Of a stretch of DNA of 16,168 bases, positions 1-8,321 are shown piece by piece. Under the pieces are notes generated by a model that saw nothing but the letters and a program-made list of their open reading frames with translations, was not told the origin of the DNA and ran no database searches. The position numbers were made by a program, and so were the translations under genes. Numbering within the stretch: the first letter of the stretch is position 1; each line of letters starts with the position of its first letter. Source of the stretch: an uncultured Cytophagaceae bacterium (GTDB lineage Bacteria > Bacteroidota > Bacteroidia > Cytophagales > Spirosomataceae); NCBI GenBank assembly GCA_938008575.1, contig CALLKB010000137.1, forward strand, positions 1 to 16,168, read 5' to 3'.

Positions 1-466
1 ATTCCTTTCGAACCGCATCAGGGATCGATTTTTGCCTCGATAAAATCCACAAGTAGGATATATTCTCACCCGCGACTAAAGCATATTGGTAATTCGAATC
101 CAAGGCTACCACATTATATCCGCCATAAAAGGGTCCGAAAAACGATACCTTCAACATCCCGACGTCCTCAGGTCCCACAAATTTAGCTTTGCCTGTAGAC
201 TCCTTCCACACCTTTTTAAAGGGTTCATATCCCCGATTGACAACCTTGATACTCCCGTCTTCATTCAACGAATAATTGGCCGTAGTATTGACCAAATTCC
301 TTTCAAAATAAAAATCCAAGCGAGCAACTTCATACCAAGTCCCCAAATAGTTAGACTGATCAAACTGCGTAACGGCTTTCGCTCCTGCGGGAATCGTGGC
401 GTTCGAACAAGCCCAACACAACATAACGGTCGAGATTAAAAGTAAACTAGGTAGATATTTTTTCAT
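1..466 (-). CDS. blc: Lipocalin family lipoprotein, Blc-type (3' end beyond window)
   Basis: I translated the minus strand from the ATG at 466 and the frame stays open for 155 codons to the window edge, so only the C-terminal end (perhaps 20-25 residues) is missing. The product is a bacterial lipocalin: GTWYEVARLD at residues 42-51 carries the GxW lipocalin signature, followed by a DGSIKVVNRGYEP strand, LKVSFFGPFYGGY and a YLWILSR strand, all hallmarks of the Blc family. The N-terminus is a signal peptide with a candidate lipidation Cys at residue 20 (CWAC; the -3 Cys is not canonical). Blc proteins sit in the outer membrane and bind lysophospholipids or fatty acids (family knowledge). An in-frame ATG at 478 would add four residues (MLIH); 466 is preferred because MKKY opens a standard signal peptide. 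It starts 20 bp after the amidase stop, so the two are probably co-transcribed. Confidence 0.9.
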   Translation of the reverse strand, partial: MKKYLPSLLLISTVMLCWACSNATIPAGAKAVTQFDQSNYLGTWYEVARLDFYFERNLVNTTANYSLNEDGSIKVVNRGYEPFKKVWKESTGKAKFVGPEDVGMLKVSFFGPFYGGYNVVALDSNYQYALVAGENISYLWILSRQKSIPDAVRKE

Positions 467-486
467 ATGTATTAGCATGAGATTTC

Positions 487-2121
487 TTAAAGAAACGCCT
501 CAGGATGCACCTCCTCATGCCCCGTGTGATCTTGGTAAAATTTGGCAATGCGCAACAAAGTTCCTTCATCATATAATTTCCCCACAAACGAAATTCCCGT
601 AGGCAAGTGGCTCTTCGCATCAAAACCCGTGGGCACACAAACCACCGGATGGCCGGTGAGGTTGGTGATGGCCGACTGGTTTCCTCCGCCCCGAGAAGGG
701 CAAATAATGGCATCGAATTGAGAAACTACCTCATTCACTTTTTGCATCAACAAATAACGGTGCCGCTGCGCATTGATGTATTCAACCGCAGGAACAAACC
801 GAGCCGTCCGGAATTGATTCGGCCAGTCATTTTTAGTTTGTCGGGTCAGTTGGTCGTCGATGTTGTTCCGCGTCAACTCATCAAATTGCGCTGCACATTC
901 CGCACCAATCACCACATCCATAATATTGAACGGATACGCTTTTTCATCCGGAAACTCTACAGGAATCAATTGAACCCCTTGTTTCTTCAAATCCGCCAAG
1001 ACCTTCCATTCATTCCGCGTGGTATCCGTAATTTTGTCAAAATAGTTTTTGGCATATCCGATTTTCATCCCTTTCACCGAGCGATTTGCCTGGTAATTAA
1101 ACGGCATATTCACTGCCGCCAAATCCTTCCCATCGCTTCCATGTAGATAATGAAAAACGATGGCGGCATCATTGGCCGACCGACAAATAGGACCTACCTT
1201 ATCCAAGCTATAACTCAATGCCATGGCGCCGGACCGACTAATACTCCCAAAGGTTGGTCGGAGCCCCGTTGCCCCACAAGTAGTCGCAGGCGAGACAATA
1301 CTGCCCCAAGTTTCCGTACCAATCGCAAACGGAACTAAGCCCGCCACCGTCGCTGATGCAGATCCTGCGGATGAACCTGAGGACCCAACATTCAAATTCC
1401 AAGGGTTTTTCGTTCGCCCACCGTACCAATAATCCCCCATGGCTAAAGCTCCGAGTGTAAATTTGGCCACGAGTACAGCGCCTGCTTCTTTCAATTTGGT
1501 ATACACATAAGCATCTTCATCAATCACCTGATCTTTGTATGGAGCAGCTCCCCAAGTCGTTTTGGTACCTTTGACAGCAAATAAATCCTTCAAACCGTAC
1601 GGAATCCCATGCAACAAACCCCGGTATTTCCCCGCCGAAATTTCTTTGTCGGCCTGTCTAGCCTGCCCTAAAGCAATCTCCTCCTGCACACTAATCACAC
1701 ATTGCAAACTAGGTCCATGCGCTTTGATTCGCGCGATAAAAAACTCCGTCAGCGCGACCGACGAAATTTGCTTCGTTTTGATTAAATAGGCTAATTGATC
1801 GATGGAATAAAAAGCTAAATCGTTTTTATTTTTGGGTAAGGTCGCACGAACGCTTGGCCAAACAACGGGGCGTTGCGTTTGATCGAATTTCATGCCGGGA
1901 AGTTTTGGACTTTGCCAAAGACTCAAAGGAACATTGTTATTCAACGAAAGACCGTGCATGGCTTTGTAATTGGCCAAATTATCCAATACATCTGTGTAAA
2001 GAGTATCTAATTCCTGGGAAGTAAAGCTTAAATCAAACAGATTAGCGGCCCCGGTTAAATCCGATTTTGTCTGAGCAAAAACGGGCGAAGCAAACAAAAG
2101 AAGGAAGATTATTTTTTTCAT
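487..2121 (-). CDS. Secreted amidase-signature family hydrolase
   Basis: A 544-residue member of the amidase signature family, which hydrolyses C-N amide bonds. The Ser-cisSer-Lys triad can be placed: Lys178 in HGIPYGLKDLF, Ser250 in VGSSGSSAGSAS and the nucleophile Ser274 in GTETWGSIVSPA. Ser250 and Ser274 are 24 residues apart, as in FAAH and GatA. The usual GGS before the nucleophile reads WGS, seen in a GatA-like subgroup. The N-terminus (MKKIIFLLLFASPVFAQ) is a signal peptide, so the enzyme acts in the periplasm or outside and is not the cytoplasmic GatA of tRNA-Gln synthesis. About 80 residues lie between the signal peptide and the core domain. The substrate cannot be read from the sequence; peptide amides or other amides are possible. 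The gene is divergent from the glycosyltransferase at 2317 and leads into the lipocalin gene. Confidence 0.92.
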   Translation of the reverse strand: MKKIIFLLLFASPVFAQTKSDLTGAANLFDLSFTSQELDTLYTDVLDNLANYKAMHGLSLNNNVPLSLWQSPKLPGMKFDQTQRPVVWPSVRATLPKNKNDLAFYSIDQLAYLIKTKQISSVALTEFFIARIKAHGPSLQCVISVQEEIALGQARQADKEISAGKYRGLLHGIPYGLKDLFAVKGTKTTWGAAPYKDQVIDEDAYVYTKLKEAGAVLVAKFTLGALAMGDYWYGGRTKNPWNLNVGSSGSSAGSASATVAGLVPFAIGTETWGSIVSPATTCGATGLRPTFGSISRSGAMALSYSLDKVGPICRSANDAAIVFHYLHGSDGKDLAAVNMPFNYQANRSVKGMKIGYAKNYFDKITDTTRNEWKVLADLKKQGVQLIPVEFPDEKAYPFNIMDVVIGAECAAQFDELTRNNIDDQLTRQTKNDWPNQFRTARFVPAVEYINAQRHRYLLMQKVNEVVSQFDAIICPSRGGGNQSAITNLTGHPVVCVPTGFDAKSHLPTGISFVGKLYDEGTLLRIAKFYQDHTGHEEVHPEAFL

Positions 2122-2277
2122 ATCTATTTACAACTTGTTTAGCGCATGGATTGTTTTTTCGCAAGCGACAAGCGCAAGTTAAAAATGGATATCGAAATTC
2201 CCGACATCCCACATGAAACATAAAACAGGTAATTCGTCGAGAACAATAGTTTAATCTAGCTTTGAGTATTTTATCAC

Positions 2278-2285
2278 TAAATTTG
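2278..2285 (+). promoter_or_regulatory. Candidate Bacteroidota -7 promoter element for the glycosyltransferase pair
   Basis: TAAATTTG is an exact match to the Bacteroidota -7 consensus TAnnTTTG. It lies 31 bp before the ATG at 2317 and would give a leader of about 25 nt. The -33 element is less clear: TTTG at 2261-2264 is only 13 bp upstream, closer than usual, and TTTA at 2250-2253 is about 24 bp upstream. The intergenic region 2122-2316 holds nothing else I can identify, and I could not find a convincing promoter for the divergent amidase in it. Confidence 0.4.
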
Positions 2286-2316
2286 ACCTATCAATTATTA
2301 CTCTTTAGTAAAAATC

Positions 2317-2970
2317 ATGCCTAAAAAGATAAAAATATCGGTCCTCATGGCGGTATTTAATACGGAATTTCATTTGACTAAAAGAGCTATTGATTCTGTT
2401 TTAGGGCAAGATTTTCAGGATTTTGAACTGATTATTATCGACGACGGTAGTACCAAAAACGATCGCAAATCGCTATTGGAATACATTGAGCTACACGAAG
2501 ATAAAATCGCCTACATTCGTCACCGAAATCGGGGACAAGCAGCATCCATCAATCGAGGAGTCATTAATAGCATCGGGGAATACATCACCATTTTAGATAG
2601 TGACGATGAATACAAACCCTTTCATTTAAGCGCGTGTCTGCAAGAAATGGAAAATGCGGATTTGATATGTTCCACCACGGAGACCGTCGTCGATTCCATC
2701 GAGGATTATTATGTCCCGGATAAGAATGACCTGAGCAAACCCATTCATTTGGACGATGCGATTCTTTTTGGGACTTTGTTTGGCCATCAGAAAGTATTTA
2801 AAACGATCGATTTCGAAGGTGGATTTGCCGCGGATTCCGCATTTTATGAAAAAGCAAAAGTCCTGTTTAACGTGAAGAAGGTGAACCAAAAGTCCTATAT
2901 CTACTACCGGAATAATCCGAATAGCTCTTGTGCTGTTTTGAAAAGGGAATTAGCGTCAAATACCATTTAA
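2317..2970 (+). CDS. Family 2 glycosyltransferase (GT-A fold)
   Basis: A 217-residue GT2 enzyme that should transfer a sugar from a nucleotide-sugar donor. The N-terminal KISVLMAVFNTE strand, the IIIDDGSTKND nucleotide-binding loop (residues about 39-49), the acceptor-side NRGQAASINRGV segment (71-82) and the metal-binding DxD-type motif LDSDDEY (93-99) are all present in the normal order. It ends soon after the GT-A core (KSYIYYRNNPNSSC), with no membrane segment, so it is cytosolic or peripheral and shorter than many GT2 proteins. The stop TAA overlaps the ATG of the next gene (TAATG at 2968-2972), which suggests translational coupling. Acceptor and linkage are unknown; glycan or surface polysaccharide synthesis is an inference. 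Confidence 0.9.
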   Translation: MPKKIKISVLMAVFNTEFHLTKRAIDSVLGQDFQDFELIIIDDGSTKNDRKSLLEYIELHEDKIAYIRHRNRGQAASINRGVINSIGEYITILDSDDEYKPFHLSACLQEMENADLICSTTETVVDSIEDYYVPDKNDLSKPIHLDDAILFGTLFGHQKVFKTIDFEGGFAADSAFYEKAKVLFNVKKVNQKSYIYYRNNPNSSCAVLKRELASNTI

Positions 2971-3716
2971 TGCCGACCCATACTCACCTCATCATGGCCT
3001 GCCATTTAACGGGCATTTATGATGTTAATCGGAACACGACCCTCGCGGACGACTCCTATGAATTAGTTCAGGCATGGGCGGAATCTGTCGCGCTGACTAA
3101 TCTCCGCGGGATTATCTTTCACAATAATTTTTCAGTGGAGACATGCAAACGCTACAGCAATGCACATATCTCATTCAAAAAAGTATACTACAATCCGGAA
3201 TTTAATCCCAATGTATTTCGCTATTTCGTTTACCGCGATTATCTCGCGCAATGTACGGATCCCATTCAGGGTGTTTTTGTGACGGATGTTTCCGATGTTA
3301 CTTTAGCCCAAAACCCATTTGAAGACGCCTTTTTTAAGGAAAATCAAAACACACTTTTTTGTGGCGATGAACCTAAAACGCTGCATAACGAATGGATGAT
3401 TGCCCACGCTGAACACCTGCGTGGACAAATTCAAGATTACCAGGCCTACGAAGAACGATTTGCCAAAGAACCGCTCTTAAACTGTGGTATATTTGGCGGA
3501 TCCTTCCCTGTCTTTTTCGAATTCCTGAAGCAATTATGTGAAATACACGATCGTTATAATCGCACAAACAAAACAGCCTATACGGGAGACATGGGGGCAT
3601 TCAATTACCTAGCTAGAACCAATTTTAACGAAAATTTACGCCATGGATTTCCGGTGAATACCGTTTTCAAAGCATACGAAAATGATCGCATGGATTGTTG
3701 GTTCCGGCATAAGTAA
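2970..3716 (+). CDS. Putative GT-A nucleotide-diphospho-sugar transferase-like protein
   Basis: A 248-residue protein when read from the ATG at 2970, which overlaps the upstream stop by one base; this coupled start is preferred over an in-frame ATG at 2928 lying inside the previous gene. I do not recognise a named family with certainty, but the layout resembles glycosyltransferases of the nucleotide-diphospho-sugar transferase type: a Rossmann-like first strand (HLIMACHLTGIYD, 6-18), VFVTDVSDVTLAQNPF (102-117) with Asp106 and Asp109 at the place of a metal-binding DxD, LLNCGIFGGS (169-178), TGDMGAFNYLAR (205-216) and a C-terminal HGFPVNT plus WFRHK. There is no signal peptide or membrane segment, so it should be cytosolic. 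Coupling to a GT2 gene supports a role in the same glycan. Convergent with the serine hydrolase at 3729, with only 12 bp between the stops and no terminator visible there. Confidence 0.75.
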   Translation: MPTHTHLIMACHLTGIYDVNRNTTLADDSYELVQAWAESVALTNLRGIIFHNNFSVETCKRYSNAHISFKKVYYNPEFNPNVFRYFVYRDYLAQCTDPIQGVFVTDVSDVTLAQNPFEDAFFKENQNTLFCGDEPKTLHNEWMIAHAEHLRGQIQDYQAYEERFAKEPLLNCGIFGGSFPVFFEFLKQLCEIHDRYNRTNKTAYTGDMGAFNYLARTNFNENLRHGFPVNTVFKAYENDRMDCWFRHK

Positions 3717-3728
3717 TATTCGAACTGA

Positions 3729-4952
3729 TTAACGTTTCGCAGGCAAAGCACTTAACACCCGTTGGATTAAACCATCCAAGGACTTATCCTCAATCCAGCG
3801 GGCCACCAGCACGATATCATTTTCCGAATCCACGTAAATGGCATTTGTCCCATTACCAATATGCGCATAAGCACTCGCAGGCGCTGAAGGATATAATTTG
3901 CTATCCGTGTTTAAGAAATAATTCATAAAACCATATCCACGGTTGACCGCTCCCGGCGTCGTCGCTTTACGAATCCATTCTTCTGATAAAATTTGCTTGC
4001 CATTCCAATTTCCTTTTCGCAGAGTTAGGAGCCCCAGACGTGCCATATCGTAGGCATTGATAAACATCCCGCCGCCAAAATGGCCACCCCCACTCACAGA
4101 TTGAATCAATTTTCCATCCACAACAATCCAAGCATTTATATAGCCCGTCCACGCCCAGGTATTGGACGCCCCGATCGGGTTCATGATCTGCTCACGCAAC
4201 ACTTCAGGTAATGGTTTTCGCCAAACCAAGGTAGCCGCCAATGCCAAAGCATTTACACGTGTGTCATTGTATTTGTAAACCGTGCCCGGCTCAAAACGCT
4301 TGCGGGTCAACCATTCCGCCGGCTTATCCGAAGGACGATCCGCCCAATCCGGCTTTCCCCATAAAACACCTTCCCAATCGCTGGTTTGACGCAATAAATG
4401 ATCCCAAGTAATTTTCCGATTATGCTCCGTTTCAAACGGATAAAGGAAGGATGTTTTCGCAATCGGATTTTGATTTGCCTGAATGCCTTCGGAATTCAGT
4501 ACCTCCACAGGCGGTAAATACCCGTGAACCTTATCATCCAAGGAAGCAATGAGGCCCTTGTCATAAGCCAAGCCCACCACCGACGAAACCATACTCTTTG
4601 TAACACTATGCGTCATTTCCACCGAAGAAGGGTTCCCCCATTCCGCGACGATGTATCCCTTATAAACGATAATTCCGGCCGCAGGACCTCGGTCAGCCAT
4701 GGGCCCAATCGGATCCGAAAAAGGTTCCTTGCCATACTGCATCGCCTGTGAAAGCCATAAATTTTTCGGCAAGCTACTCTCATTGCTTTGGGCAAATCGA
4801 ATCGCCTCGTTTAATTTCGCGGTATCTAATTGAAAATAGTCCGGGGCCTTATGCTCCCAGGATTTGGCAGATGGATAATAGAATTTCTGTGCATGCGCTG
4901 AAAAGACCAACCCCAAAAACAATAATAAAAGGCACTTATTCATACATTTCAT
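3729..4952 (-). CDS. Secreted serine hydrolase, class C beta-lactamase / NylB-like fold
   Basis: A 407-residue beta-lactamase-fold hydrolase. The SxxK motif is HSVTKS (Ser116, Lys119). The second motif, usually YxN, reads YKYND (Tyr228-Asn229-Asp230), a departure also found in NylB-like and esterase members. The third motif region has AHIGNGTNAIYVD (363-375), where HIG stands in the position of KTG. A signal peptide ends near HAQ (20-22). The start at 4952 (MKCMNK) is used; the ATG at 4943 gives a cleaner signal peptide (MNKCLLLLFLGLVFSAHAQ) and is equally plausible. Family members cleave amide or ester bonds, such as oligomer amides, esters or D-amino-acid peptides; true beta-lactamase activity is not implied. 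The gene starts 3 bp after the M14 peptidase stop, so the two are surely co-transcribed. Confidence 0.9.
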   Translation of the reverse strand: MKCMNKCLLLLFLGLVFSAHAQKFYYPSAKSWEHKAPDYFQLDTAKLNEAIRFAQSNESSLPKNLWLSQAMQYGKEPFSDPIGPMADRGPAAGIIVYKGYIVAEWGNPSSVEMTHSVTKSMVSSVVGLAYDKGLIASLDDKVHGYLPPVEVLNSEGIQANQNPIAKTSFLYPFETEHNRKITWDHLLRQTSDWEGVLWGKPDWADRPSDKPAEWLTRKRFEPGTVYKYNDTRVNALALAATLVWRKPLPEVLREQIMNPIGASNTWAWTGYINAWIVVDGKLIQSVSGGGHFGGGMFINAYDMARLGLLTLRKGNWNGKQILSEEWIRKATTPGAVNRGYGFMNYFLNTDSKLYPSAPASAYAHIGNGTNAIYVDSENDIVLVARWIEDKSLDGLIQRVLSALPAKR

Positions 4953-4955
4953 TCG

Positions 4956-7601
4956 TTATCGACTCTCGTATAATTGATTAAATACCATCTTAAATGTATT
5001 GTGCGTCTGCGCTCTAAAAGTTACTTCAGGTCCATAGACGAACAAATTCCCTTTGCCTACTTTCGCTTGAAATGCCGCGATGCCATCTTCCAAATAGGTT
5101 TGGCCAAATGCCCATCCACTACGTAAGGTTTTCTCAGAAGCATACCAAGCCAATGGAATTAAACTGCCATGCGCAATGGCCTCCGCCGATAATTTAAAGA
5201 CTGGACTCGCGCTGAAATAAACATCTGCTTTCGACGTCATACCCCAGTTGGCCTCCACCGCATCATCCACCGCAACTTGCATCACACTTCCTGGAATGTA
5301 AAATTTCTCACCCGGCAAATCGCGTTCCTTACCAGCCACAACTTCCACCAAGGCATTTTTTACGGGCAAATTCAGGTGATAGGCTAGATTTGAACTGGAA
5401 CCGATCGTAATAATATCTCCCCCCTCTTCCAAGAATGCGCGTAAGGCAGGAATGGATTTGGCAACGGTAATTTTTCCCATGGTCGCGCGATATTCCTCAG
5501 GAATATCAGTTTCTACAGGTTCTTTAGACGTATTCTCGCCAGCTGTTTCAGGTTTTAGACCAGGAATTGCGCGGGTAACAAAGATGAGCGCGTCAAATTT
5601 AGCATGCAGATTTCCTTTGTCGATTTCTTTGGCGAAGACCAGTTTAAAATCAAAATGATGTTGTTCTAAAATCCAACGCAACCAACCTGAGGGCATTGAC
5701 CCGCCATAGACATCCCACAAACCGATCCGCTTAGCTCCCAATTTTTTTGATGCCTGCTGAGGCATGTTTGCCAACGGTGAAATTTTCACGGTTGCTTTAG
5801 CAAGAATGGCTGCAACAGCCGTGCTATGTTTTAGCCAGAAAGATTCTTTGGTTTTAGTAACCTCGATTCCAGCTTTTAGCAGGTCGTTCAACAGGGTATA
5901 TGACGCGTTATCCGAACTTGGGAAAGCATAATAATTAGCGGTTTCAAACGCCGGACTTGCCTGTTGGAGCTGACCATAAGGGATGGTTTCCAACGGGGCT
6001 GGCAGGTCGGTCAATATCCGATCAAACTGAATCCCCATGGTAAAGGCCGGTGTCCATCCCGCAGAATCATACGGACGAACGGGAGGGCCGCCTGGGTATT
6101 GAAAATCATTGGGATGATCTTGTGGCTCAAACATGTCGATGACATGCGGACGGAATGCTTGATTTGTCTTCACGACATACGAACCTTGTGGATAAGTTTT
6201 GCCGTTCACTTCAAAAGCCTTGGTCGCTTTCTCCACGCGAATACCGCTTTTAATCAAGATATTCACAAAGGCCAAACGTGTCGTCGATTGATCCGCCGTG
6301 ATAATGTAAGCGCGCGCATCCCGCGTTTCCGGATTCTTATATACGACTGAAAATAAACTATCGCTTTTGGTCTTGAGATTGTTTCCCGCAATTCCCGTTA
6401 ATTTTTCCACTTTATTCGGCGACAACGTCCAATAATCTTTAGACCCTAGTTCAATGGATTTACGGCCCATTTTATAAATATTCATTAAGACCTCTTCCCG
6501 GTAACGCGTCGCATAATTCAGCACGGCATAGTTGAGCGATAACGAATAGTCGATGGAATTCTTGAAAAACCATTTGCGAGGTGTGATCGGAAAAGGCGTC
6601 GCTGAATTGGGAATCAAACGATTGGGCACCAAAGGGATATTTTGCGGCGTCGGGCTACCGATGATTTCTGTCAATAGGCCAATAATGTTATGGTAATAAG
6701 CCGTCGTACGTAATCCCCCGTTCCACCAAGTAGAGTAAACGGAACCGGACTTCATCGTGTAACCGGGTTTGTCCTCAGCATTTAAGCGCGAACTCATCGC
6801 GGCGCCAAGGGCGTCGATGCCGGTGACCAACAAAGGATCGTAGACATAATTAAATGGATCTCTATACGGAGGACCGGCTACAACTGTTCCTTCTGGACCT
6901 GTTTGATGGTGATTATATAGAATCTGCGGCATCCATTCGATGTATTGTTGGCGCGCCATATTCGCCGACTCGCTCATATTCATCATGTAGAAATCCCGGT
7001 TATTATCATGCCCGATGTATTTTTCATACAGCCGTGGCAAATGTTCCGTCGAGCGTTTCAGCGTGTCTTGTTGGCGCATATACCAGTTGGAGACCAACTC
7101 CTGTCCATCCGGATTCGCGTGCACAAAGAGGATAATGGTATTTGCCAAAATACGTTTAGTTTCCTCATCGTTCCGAGTGGTGAATTGATAAATGGATTCG
7201 ATCCATTGGTGAATACCTACCGTCTCTGTCGCATGCAATCCACCATCAATCCAAACAACGGCTTTGCCCTCTTTGGCCAAAGCTTTTGCTTCTGATTCGC
7301 TGAGGCCTTCCGCCCGAGCGAGGCGCTGAGAGATGGCTTTGTATTTTGCTAAGTTCTTGATGTTTTTCGGATCAGAAACGATGACCATGTATTGGTTTCT
7401 TCCCTCTTCCGTTTTCCCGATGGATTGTAATTTGACCCGAGGGGAAGCTTTGGCAACTTTCTGTAAATAGGATTCTGTTTGCGTAAATGTGGCTAGGTGA
7501 TAATTATCCCCGATGGAAAAACCAAAATGCGATTGGGGACTAGGGACTTGAGCAAAAATAAGCTGAGTTACGAATAGAAATAGTAAAGTGATTTTTTTCA
7601 T
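4956..7601 (-). CDS. Secreted M14-family zinc metallocarboxypeptidase with C-terminal GATase-like domain
   Basis: An 881-residue exported M14 peptidase. Numbered from the ATG at 7601, Zn ligands are His123 and Glu126 (GGLHATE) and His231 or His232 (LYNHHQTGPEG); HDNNRDFYM (198-206) matches the Asn-Arg substrate-carboxylate site, and Glu312 in LLTEIIGSPTPQ is the likely catalytic base. FVHANPDGQE (159-168) is another family hallmark. After a middle region, residues about 622-745 (KRIGLWDVYGGSMPSGW to EEGGDIITIGSSSNLAYHL) look like a class I glutamine-amidotransferase-like domain, a known C-terminal partner in large M14 proteins. The frame is open to 7703, but 7601 is chosen because MKKITLLFLFVTQLIFAQ is a textbook signal peptide and the extension is not. 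A TATCTTTA sequence at 7623-7630 on this strand is a weak candidate -7 element. Likely role: trimming peptides outside the cytoplasm. Confidence 0.93.
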   Translation of the reverse strand: MKKITLLFLFVTQLIFAQVPSPQSHFGFSIGDNYHLATFTQTESYLQKVAKASPRVKLQSIGKTEEGRNQYMVIVSDPKNIKNLAKYKAISQRLARAEGLSESEAKALAKEGKAVVWIDGGLHATETVGIHQWIESIYQFTTRNDEETKRILANTIILFVHANPDGQELVSNWYMRQQDTLKRSTEHLPRLYEKYIGHDNNRDFYMMNMSESANMARQQYIEWMPQILYNHHQTGPEGTVVAGPPYRDPFNYVYDPLLVTGIDALGAAMSSRLNAEDKPGYTMKSGSVYSTWWNGGLRTTAYYHNIIGLLTEIIGSPTPQNIPLVPNRLIPNSATPFPITPRKWFFKNSIDYSLSLNYAVLNYATRYREEVLMNIYKMGRKSIELGSKDYWTLSPNKVEKLTGIAGNNLKTKSDSLFSVVYKNPETRDARAYIITADQSTTRLAFVNILIKSGIRVEKATKAFEVNGKTYPQGSYVVKTNQAFRPHVIDMFEPQDHPNDFQYPGGPPVRPYDSAGWTPAFTMGIQFDRILTDLPAPLETIPYGQLQQASPAFETANYYAFPSSDNASYTLLNDLLKAGIEVTKTKESFWLKHSTAVAAILAKATVKISPLANMPQQASKKLGAKRIGLWDVYGGSMPSGWLRWILEQHHFDFKLVFAKEIDKGNLHAKFDALIFVTRAIPGLKPETAGENTSKEPVETDIPEEYRATMGKITVAKSIPALRAFLEEGGDIITIGSSSNLAYHLNLPVKNALVEVVAGKERDLPGEKFYIPGSVMQVAVDDAVEANWGMTSKADVYFSASPVFKLSAEAIAHGSLIPLAWYASEKTLRSGWAFGQTYLEDGIAAFQAKVGKGNLFVYGPEVTFRAQTHNTFKMVFNQLYESR

Positions 7602-7710
7602 AGCGCTGATGTAGGTAAGTTTTAAAGATAGAAAAAAATGCGACAAATTCTTATGCCGACAATTCGTATAATTTTGATTCTTGGTGGTAATACGACTACC
7701 CAATACTTAT

Positions 7711-7756
7711 ACAAAACAAACTGCCCACAATAAGGCAGACGCTCATTGTAGGCAGT
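7711..7756 (-). terminator. Intrinsic terminator after the NTF2-like lipoprotein pair
   Basis: On the minus strand the arms CTGCCTACAAT (7755-7745) and ATTGTGGGCAG (7731-7721) form an 11-bp stem with one G-T wobble, extended by one A-T pair, around a 13-nt loop. The descending arm is followed at once by TTTGTTTTGT (7720-7711). In plus orientation the same position is a C-A mismatch and there is no T-run, so the structure is directional. It sits 28 bp after the stop of the gene at 7784 and separates it from the M14 gene downstream. Confidence 0.8.
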
Positions 7757-7783
7757 AGACACCTGTAGGAGGCTTTTTACAAT

Positions 7784-8287
7784 TTATTCTTTGATGGCTT
7801 TGACAAATCCATCAAACCTCACCACTTTCCCATTTTCAAATCGGAAAGAATCTACCCAAGCCAATTTTTGAGTTTTCCCATCGGGAGTTTCCACATCGGC
7901 TTTATCCCAGATATTCACCCATTGATGACCATTTTCTCCGATGGTAGGAATAATGGCAACGATTTCATAATTCTTGAATTTTACTTGAGCAAAACTCTTT
8001 TGCATAAAATCGAGAATAGCCGCTTTGCCTTTGATCGTAGTCCCATCTTCATTGTGGAATACCGCTGTATCAGCGATAATTTCACCAGCCTTTTGGTAAT
8101 CTTGTGCAAAAAGATCTTGATGAAATTTCTCCGCTAGTAAAGCATTATTGGGATCCCCTATTTTAAAGTTATCCGTGTAGGTAGGTTTGTAAATGTGAAC
8201 AATAGCGTTTGCTGTTTCTTCTTTTTTTGCCTCTGTACATGCAAGCATAGTTGCTGCAGTAAGTAATGATAATACAATCTTTTTCAT
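7784..8287 (-). CDS. NTF2/SnoaL-like lipoprotein
   Basis: A 167-residue lipoprotein: the signal peptide ends in the lipobox MLAC with the lipidated Cys at residue 17. The mature part is a small cone-shaped NTF2-like fold (SnoaL-type), judged from a helix pair (NNALLAEKFHQDLFAQDYQKAGEIIADTA spans it), the FHNEDGTTIKGKAAILDFM segment typical of SnoaL proteins, and strands such as HQWVNIWDKADV and KLAWVDSFRFENGKVVRFDGF. These folds bind small hydrophobic ligands or, less often, isomerise or hydrolyse them; no catalytic residue can be named here. It lies 34 bp after a similar lipoprotein gene, with which it shares the VWTNIW/QWVNIW strand, and is followed by a clear terminator. Confidence 0.82.
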   Translation of the reverse strand: MKKIVLSLLTAATMLACTEAKKEETANAIVHIYKPTYTDNFKIGDPNNALLAEKFHQDLFAQDYQKAGEIIADTAVFHNEDGTTIKGKAAILDFMQKSFAQVKFKNYEIVAIIPTIGENGHQWVNIWDKADVETPDGKTQKLAWVDSFRFENGKVVRFDGFVKAIKE

Positions 8288-8321
8288 AGTTGAACGTATT
8301 TTTAAGGAAAATTAAAATTTC

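Noticed and set aside
86..439. Plus-strand open frame of 117 codons at the left edge
   Set aside because: It is the antisense of the lipocalin gene, whose minus-strand translation is a clear family match; the plus translation has no recognisable feature.
2160..2180. CTTGCG repeated twice on the minus strand upstream of the amidase gene
   Set aside because: Only two short copies in an otherwise ordinary intergenic region; not enough to call an operator.
2928..2969. Earlier in-frame ATG for the second glycosyltransferase-like gene
   Set aside because: It lies inside the upstream coding sequence, adds a stretch with no similarity to the fold, and the TAATG coupled start at 2970 explains the arrangement better.
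3717..3728. Bidirectional terminator between the convergent genes
   Set aside because: The 12-bp gap and flanking bases show no inverted repeat of useful length.
7602..7703. N-terminal extension of the M14 peptidase frame by 34 residues
   Set aside because: It would bury a textbook signal peptide (MKKITLLFLFVTQLIFAQ) behind a polar stretch with no family similarity, and it overlaps the likely promoter region.
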